A stretch of 64,000 bases of DNA from Glebionis coronaria (lineage: Eukaryota; Streptophyta; Magnoliopsida; Asterales; Asteraceae). A program made the translations under genes and the position numbers. The notes below the pieces were generated by a model. The model was not told the origin of the DNA. It made no database searches and saw only the letters and a list, made by a program, of their open reading frames with translations. Below, piece by piece: positions 57,530 to 64,000 of this stretch. Numbering within the stretch: the stretch's first letter is position 1; each line of letters starts with the position of its first letter. Where the stretch lies: contig CM046878.1 in the NCBI GenBank assembly GCA_025667525.1, positions 572,550,868 to 572,614,867 on the forward strand, in the 5' to 3' direction.

Positions 57530-58228
57530 CAATGTTTTAAAACCCGGTTTTTTAATTGAACCGGACAAATCACCGGTTCACGGTTCAACCGGTTCAACCG
57601 GTTGAACCGCGAATCAAACCGGTTTTGAATAAAATAATATTTATAATAATTTATCCATGACTATAAATTTTTATGTCATCCGTATAAAAACTTGAAATTT
57701 TCTGTAATACATAACAAATATCTAATTAAAAAAAATGCATAACAAACTTAGCTTAATTTAATAAGACTTAGAGCTTTAGAAAAATATTGAAGTATAAATT
57801 TGAAACCAGCAAATGAAATGAAATCAAAATAAGTTTAAAATACAATACATACTCTAGTAGTCCCACTAGTCCACTCACATAATAAATGCATAATCAATTA
57901 AAGTAAAATAGTACTGGTATCAAACTAATGTGGACCCTACTATTCTCAAAATATTCAATACCTTGCGTCTTTAACTTCTTTTTGTCTATCTTCTTCATAC
58001 TATAAACGCTCGCCATTAACTCCGGTAGTATGATACTATGATATACCAGCAAAGAAGATAAAACCCGTCCGGTTTCTGTTAACCGGTTCAACCCGGTTTG
58101 TCTAGAACCCGGCGGTTTAATCCGAGTCTGAAATCCTTTAAAAACCGGCTGACAACCGCCCGGTAACATCACCGGTCACCGGTTCGACCGGTTCAACCGG
58201 CCGGGTCGAACCGGTTTTTAAAACATTG
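57530..58228. mobile_element. Non-autonomous hAT-type element 1
   Basis: 699 bp with inverted ends CAATGTTTTAAAA...TTTTTAAAACATTG and a perfect 8-bp duplication ATAATATC (57522-57529 and 58229-58236). Both subterminal regions are packed with CCGGTT/AACCGG words (ACCGGTTCAACCGG) able to pair with each other. No transposase. The 8-bp duplication points to hAT. Confidence 0.85.
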
Positions 58229-58236
58229 ATAATATC

Positions 58237-59310
58237 AACCAACCTTAAATATGTTTTAAACAAGTAATCCACAACTACCATAATAATGTAAACAATGTAT
58301 TTCACTAATCTCAATGTAGACAATATTATCATAGAAATTATAAAATAAAATTTTAATGTGACTGTTCAAAACCAAGTTTACTCATAAACATCACAGCCTT
58401 AAAATTAATGCGAGAAAAGTGAGGCCCAAATGTTTTGTAAAATAAAAACCCTAAGTGCAACCAAACTTTAACAATAAGGAGATCTTTGCGTTACATAATC
58501 ATGCAAAATTTGTATCTTATTTTGGCTAAGCATTTCATTCAAAAACCAAAATTCCACCTATTAAAACCCTTCAACAACCTCAGTTCCAAATTTCCTACCC
58601 AAAATATAAAACACATGACCCAAAACTTAAGAACGCATATGGCTAAACTGAAATCGGAATAACGAACCTCGAGATATAACATCACAAAGCTTCATCTACC
58701 TACATATACCACCTTAATATAACCATGAACGTCGAACGATATCAGTCGCCTCGGAAACACAATAGGTAACTAAACCAAAACCAACTAAGTGAAATAACAA
58801 TGGTGGTCGGTAAACACCATTGTATAAACAAATCGTTGCACAATTGTTAACCAAAACCAATAACAACGCATCTAATCAGCTAGATCTGAACGGGAAGAAC
58901 AAACACACTGAAACCAACAAGAAAACCACCTACTAAAATCACCTTGCACACCATAACAATCGGGAGAGAGGTTAGTTATGGTGGCGGCAATTCCAGTGGC
59001 AGAAAAGAATAGTTTGTGTGTGTTTGCTATAAAGAGAGATGCCTAATAGATGAGAGCCTGTTTTGAAAGAAGAAAATCGGGTAGTATGTTTTCTACACTA
59101 AAGGATAGAATAATTCGTTTTAGGTCAGGGTCTGTTCATATATAGTGTACTATTGATTGTGTCTCTTAGCTGTGTTTCCTATAATACTCCGTATTAATTA
59201 GTATAATAATTTCATTTTTAAGTATTCTTCCCTGCGTATTACTCATGTCATAATCGCCAGCCTATCATTCCAATACACTCCTAAAATACAGGATGTATTT
59301 GGCTCTTACT
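58237..59310. other. Unassigned non-coding DNA
   Basis: No open frame with recognisable content. The tail (58960-59040: GGGAGAGAGG, GTGGCGGCAATTCC) has a UTR-like look but no gene follows. Confidence 0.4.
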
Positions 59311-59319
59311 ATTCAATTT

Positions 59320-59645
59320 TCAACAATTCTAAATATATCAATTTTTCTATATTAAATTTTCAACATTTCCATCTATACTACATCAATTTTTCAACAAATC
59401 TAAATTTTTCTACATTAATTTTTTAACATTTCCATCTATACTACATTTTCAACCAAAAAGATAATGTAGTATAGATTAGTATAGATGGGCTGGAAAACAA
59501 CATTCTAAGATTATCAATAATTTTGCAGCTTTTCACAATACATAATGTGTAATGTGTAAAAGTTTAACATTTCCTTAATTACTTTGTTTTTCAACATTTC
59601 ATTTTTTAAAGGGTTTTTCAACATTCAAGATTTTGAGGGTAAATG
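59320..59645. repeat. Repeated TTTTCAACATTTCCATC blocks with fold-back
   Basis: Several near-copies of TCAACATTTCCATCTATACTAC and ATTTTTCAAC, followed by the inverted AATGTAGTATAGATTAG and GTATAGATGGG. Could be the terminus of a small DNA element; boundaries are unclear. Confidence 0.45.
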
Positions 59646-59888
59646 CTTTATAGATAGTAGAGATAGAGATTAAGCGTGAGTCTTCACAAAGTAAGTTGGT
59701 GCAACTTATTGTGAACAAAGAACATATGGTCACATGGGATTAAACTAGTGAAATATTCACTTAACAAACACAAGGGCTCTTTATGAAATGCTTTCTTACC
59801 TTTTATCTTTTCCATGGTCATTGGCCATGTTATAACTAATAAGAAATAATTTTATATGTGGCATCTACTAACCCACGAGAAAACCCAG

Positions 59889-60275
59889 GGGTGTTTAGGA
59901 TTGCTAAATGAAAATTGATTATTTATTTTGAAAATGAATAATTAGATAACTATAATTTTGAAAACGTCCTTTTAGAAAAAAAGTGTTTAGATTTGATTAT
60001 CCTATTTGAAATCACAATAACTAGATAATCAGATTTTTTAGTGTTTGACAAATTTGATTATTTGATAAGTAAAATAAATTCATTTTAACTTTTTTCCATA
60101 TTAAAAATGAAATAAATAACTCTCCACTTACTTTTTCAAAACTCAATTTTGAAAGCTTCTAAACGCAAATAATCACTTTTCTCATTTTATTATGCAAACA
60201 ATCATTTTAGCTTATCTTCATTTTCAAAATGAAATAAATAGATAATTTAGTTGCAAACGCAATCCAAAATACTCA
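59889..60275. mobile_element. MITE-like fold-back element
   Basis: The left side (GTGTTTAGGATTGC, then TTTATTTTGAAAATGAA) recurs inverted at the right (TTCATTTTCAAAATGAAATA, then GCAAACGCAATCC). About 390 bp, A/T-rich, no coding. The target duplication was not resolved. Confidence 0.5.
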
Positions 60276-60318
60276 CTCAGTCTGATGCAAGTGAGTACCC
60301 ACTGCCCAAGACTCAAAG

Positions 60319-61484
60319 TAGGGGTGAGCATAAAAACTGAAAAACCAAAAACCCCGCACCGAAAAAACCAAACCATTTGAAAAACCGATGTTAATGGTTT
60401 TGAGTTTTAGAAAAATCGAATGTTTGGGGCGTTTTTGGTTGCATACAAAAAACGAACCGCAAAAACCACTTCGCCCCACCATTAAGTATCCTTTATTTAC
60501 AAAAATATTTATATGCTTATAAAAAAACATTAGTGTTAAACTATTTATAAAAAAGATTTGAATATATCATCTGGAGACTTTTTTGACAAGTAATACTACT
60601 ATATGTTTGATCATGAATCATGAATATTTTATTTCTTCATACTTATAGTTTATTAGTGTGTAATTAAAATAAATATACCAGCTATATGTTGTTGATGTTT
60701 TTATTTTATATATAAATTTATTAGTGATTTTATGTTTAGTTGGATTTATTGTAATGCAAGTACTAGCTAATTTGTTATCACTTGAATTTCTTCTCGTTAA
60801 TAAATGACTGAATTTTGGCCATGAATGTTGATGCAATAAACTAATTATCACTTTTTTTCATAGCCCAACTATGGTTTACGTTATTATTGTTAGAAGTTTG
60901 TTATATACACGTATACAATGTTTGATATAAACTAGAAAAACAAGGATAATGATTCTATTTTGTGGCCTCATATCTTAACTTATTATTCTATTATTTTAAT
61001 TTATCAAACTCGTCATAGTTATTACTAGTAATTAAAATTAGTGAAGTATTTGTTGTAAACGATTGCTACTTATGTAATTTATATATGTTGTTGCCTTTTA
61101 GCTAGGCACCTCAAAGGCTCAAATCCTCAACGAGGATGAGGTTATCAACAAAAGGGATGAAGACGTTTTTGATTTGGATAATGAACATGTTAAATGATGA
61201 ACGGGTTGTTGAGAGTGATATGAAAACTATTAGTTGCTTGTTTCATTTATAGACGAAACCAGTTAAAGTTGGGATCATAATTATAAGTTAACAATTTGGC
61301 AAATTTTAAGGAAACAAAAAACCCCAAAATAAACTGAAACCGAACCGATTTAGTAGGAAAAACCTAAAAGCCGAAACTGAATAAACCGAAACCAAACAGT
61401 TTATGATTCTTAAAAACCAAAATTTTCGGTTTGGAGTTTGGTTTTAGCTAAAAACCGCTCTAACCCGCCCCATGCTCACCCCTA
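60319..61484. mobile_element. Non-autonomous hAT-type element 2
   Basis: 1166 bp, ends TAGGGGTGAGCAT...ATGCTCACCCCTA, perfect 8-bp duplication ACTCAAAG (60311-60318 and 61485-61492). Subterminal AACCGAA/TTCGGTT words on both sides. No transposase domain; a short stretch at 61110-61195 (KAQILNEDEVINKRDEDVF) looks coding-like but is not recognised. Confidence 0.85.
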
Positions 61485-61492
61485 ACTCAAAG

Positions 61493-62237
61493 AGTAACAA
61501 TAATCAAGTTTAAGAGTTTTTAATTTAATCAGTTAATTCCATGTTAAGTACTCCTTATCTCTGTCCCATATTAAATATGCATTTTGATTTTTTTCAGTTT
61601 TTTTCCAACTTCAACTATGAATATTTGTATTTGTACTATATAATACTTGTTGCAAAATAAATGGATAAATAAAGATTTAAATATATTTTATTATTAAAAC
61701 TTTTATCAAATAGTATAAAACCCAAATAAAAATATGTAAGGTAAATATTTAAAAAAGAATACTAACAAATATTAAAGTATCATATTTAACAATGTTAAAC
61801 CTTAATAATAAAAGTTAAATATTACTTTAATAATCCACGGGGTTTGATTTTTTTAATGAAATACCATAATAGTTGTTCTAATGAATTAAGCCAAAAAAAA
61901 CATTGTGTAAGCATTTGCACCCAATTATCTTAAAAGAAATATCATTTAATAATTAAAGTATAAGTTTAAATAAACAACCCCTTCCCTTTATATGAGAAAA
62001 TTGTTTATTATGAATTTGCAAATTTCTTTTCATGCTACATACAATTTAAGTATGGAAAAAATTACATATTCTTAGAATACTTAGATATTTGGTTTCAGAA
62101 CCTGAATTGGTGGCACCGAACCGACCCAAAATCTGAAACTCTCAAACTCAAGAATCGGGTACTTGGAATCTATGATTCTTGTAACAGTTCAGTTCTTTTT
62201 TGTTCCGGTATGATTTTTAGTTTTCTTTGCTCATCCC
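61493..62237. other. A/T-rich spacer
   Basis: No gene. A short SINE-tail relic (AATCCACGGGGTTTGA) near 61832. From 62100 CACCGAACCGACCC words suggest the side of another hAT-like element whose right end may be TGCTCATCCCTA at 62867-62878. Confidence 0.4.
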
Positions 62238-62868
62238 GGTGGCGAACGCAGGAATTATCGATGCGGGGTCGAGTCGGGTTTCAGTAAAAATTTAAACTGT
62301 TTAACTCTTGCTAAGGTATATCTCACCACATTTATGTTAGTAACACTGTATCTCAAATTTATTTATGTAATTACTTGGTAGTACTATATCTTACATATGT
62401 CCAACAATCCAAGTTAGACACTAGAGGAACACACAGTGTTTAAAAAGAGAGAAAAAACTAAAGACCACTAGAAAAAAGTAGGAAAGGACAAAAAATTGGT
62501 ACCACCCAAATAAAAAATGTATAAAAAAAGAAGAAAGATGGTGATGTTTTATGATTCATCTCCCTAATCCTTCTATACTCTTACTTCTACTATTTTTTCC
62601 GATCAACCAATATCATTGGAATTTTTATAAATATAGTAGGGTCTTTGTACGTTAGGAGGTAGTAAATAGAAAGTAGAGCGGATGACAGAAAAAAAATGAG
62701 ACTCTGATTTTTGATAATCTTAGAGTGTATGGAGGGCACTAGACTATCTAGATGGGGGCACTAGCCATTTTTTCTACTAATTTAAACTTTTTCCCTATAC
62801 ATTTGGTGTGCCCGCACGAACTTTGTGGGGGGCAACACCCCCATACTCTACACGTAGGTCCGCCCCTG
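62238..62868. mobile_element. Small DNA transposon with CTCATCCC duplication
   Basis: Starts GGTGGCGAACGCAGG and ends ACGTAGGTCCGCCCCTG; the reverse of the end (CAGGGGCGGACCTACGT) is a frequent plant terminal sequence. CTCATCCC occurs at 62230-62237 and 62869-62876. 631 bp, no transposase. hAT is likely from the 8-bp duplication, but the ends are not fully symmetrical. Confidence 0.65.
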
Positions 62869-62876
62869 CTCATCCC

Positions 62877-64000
62877 TAAATGAGAATGAGTTTATACATC
62901 TTATTAAGTTCAAAATAACCGTTTTACTAATAATTAGGACAAAAATTGTGTATTTGCAGGACAGTCTTCTAGCTTCTGTTACGGCATCGCCATGACCCTT
63001 ATTATCAATATGGAAATAAAATAAAATAATGTTGTTCTTCTTTGGATTCGATTCTTTACTATTTGCTTCTTGTAATTGTTCAAATAATCAAAACAATATC
63101 AGGAAGATCTCGATTATCACACAACCAACCACCACTTAGTGATATTTATTAATAAGACAAAGTACGGAATACAAAACAAGAGAGATTAGTCCTCAAACGA
63201 GTGCTAACCAAATGAACACAAGAAATAGTGAGATTGTCCCAACTAGGTTGATTTAATCTCCCTCACATACATCAATCACTCAACACTCAATGTTTGATAA
63301 TGCAAGATGAAAGATCTCTCATATGATAGACCTTAAATGGTTATCAGAAAGTAACAGGGAGAGAGCAATTAATAAGCAGATACTACACAAAGATATGTGT
63401 ATGAATAAAGTGATGGCTCCTTACCATTAACACAATGAAAAGTTGAAGTATTATAAGTAATCTCTAAAGGATAGTAAAGCCCAACAAGAGTCCAAAAAGA
63501 AACCCAACGGTCATATGCTCTAGGTCCACATCAACTTTCATCAAGTGTCAAGAACGATCCATGCACAACTCAAACATAGAGAAAAGGACTAGACAAAGAC
63601 TAGTTAGTTTGCAAAAGTTTAAACCCTCTCTCAAACTAAGAAAGTGTAACCATTAAAAGATAGAAACATAACTCAAATACAAACAAACTGCAGAAACTTA
63701 AAGTTGTGCAGGCAGCACTTGCAAATTACACACGGGTGAATAACTCATTTGAAAGATTGAAACTTCCAACACCCTCTCTCAAATTGAGCAAGGGCATCAC
63801 CCGTGTAACAGAAACATACCTAAGACAAGAAACATTAATGAAAAACAAATTTCTTACTACCAAGCTGACATCGTAACTTTACAAATTATGTAGATCAATG
63901 TTACCAGATTAATAAGGGCATTATTGTGAAACAATCATATGTTAAAACACACAAACCAAATCAAACAACCAAAGACTACAAAATAGGTTAAAGAAAGTCA
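62877..64000. other. Unassigned right edge
   Basis: No open frame of note. CA-rich and AG-rich stretches, with phrases such as AAACCCTCTCTCAAACTAAG recurring (63622 and 63773), look like a retrotransposon LTR or leader running off the window, but no boundary could be fixed. Confidence 0.35.

Overview
This is a plant nuclear window, most likely from a eudicot of the daisy family (Asteraceae). That placement is an inference from the style of the retrotransposon Gag and integrase proteins and from a malonyl/acyl-transferase of the anthocyanin type; no single base proves it. The window is almost entirely transposable elements. One intact host-type gene is visible: an intronless BAHD acyltransferase at 54725-56077 (+) with a TATA box 45 bases upstream.

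Left part (1-18144): a minus-strand Ty1/copia element enters from the left edge. Its gag frame is open for 987 codons, followed upstream by a leader carrying a short-motif array, a primer binding site (PBS) and a 367-bp LTR. That LTR also has a polypurine tract (PPT) directly outside it, so it is shared with a second, gutted copia derivative (4212 to about 6108) that carries its own array. Next come the start of a gypsy-type LTR, a long (about 4.2 kb) gypsy LTR, a LINE reverse-transcriptase remnant, a decayed gypsy gag and a SINE.

Centre (18145-50875): one minus-strand gypsy element (C) whose 5' LTR has been hit repeatedly. Inside that LTR lie a solo LTR (24827-26897, target duplication GTTCT) and a second gypsy element A (29244-49890, duplication ATATG). 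Inside the 3' LTR of A lies a CACTA DNA transposon (30298-43975, duplication GAA). Inside the CACTA lies a third gypsy element B (33112-43170, duplication GGTAC). This is four levels of insertion, and every inner boundary can be read at the base. The CACTA has captured exon-intron pieces of two unrelated host genes, a MED14-like Mediator subunit and an FKBP62/ROF1-like immunophilin. Element B cut the last FKBP intron in two. None of C, A and B shows a reverse transcriptase: C keeps only gag, A is a gag-integrase deletion fusion, and B is a gag-protease element with a long acidic tail.

Right part (50876-64000): a probable gypsy solo LTR (51149-53525), the BAHD gene, two hAT-type elements with perfect 8-bp duplications (57530-58228 and 60319-61484), a MITE-like fold-back, and a further inserted element (62238-62868) with duplication CTCATCCC.

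The most unusual signal is a set of arrays of a short CG-core motif (ATCGSAAT and relatives TTATCCGGAATA and GATCGCAA). They sit in the transcribed 5' leader or LTR of elements from both the copia and gypsy superfamilies. Other unexplained structures are a conserved AAACATTG-N4-CAATGTTT hairpin in three gypsy elements, tRNA-like Pol III boxes inside LTRs, and LTR pairs whose ends do not match.
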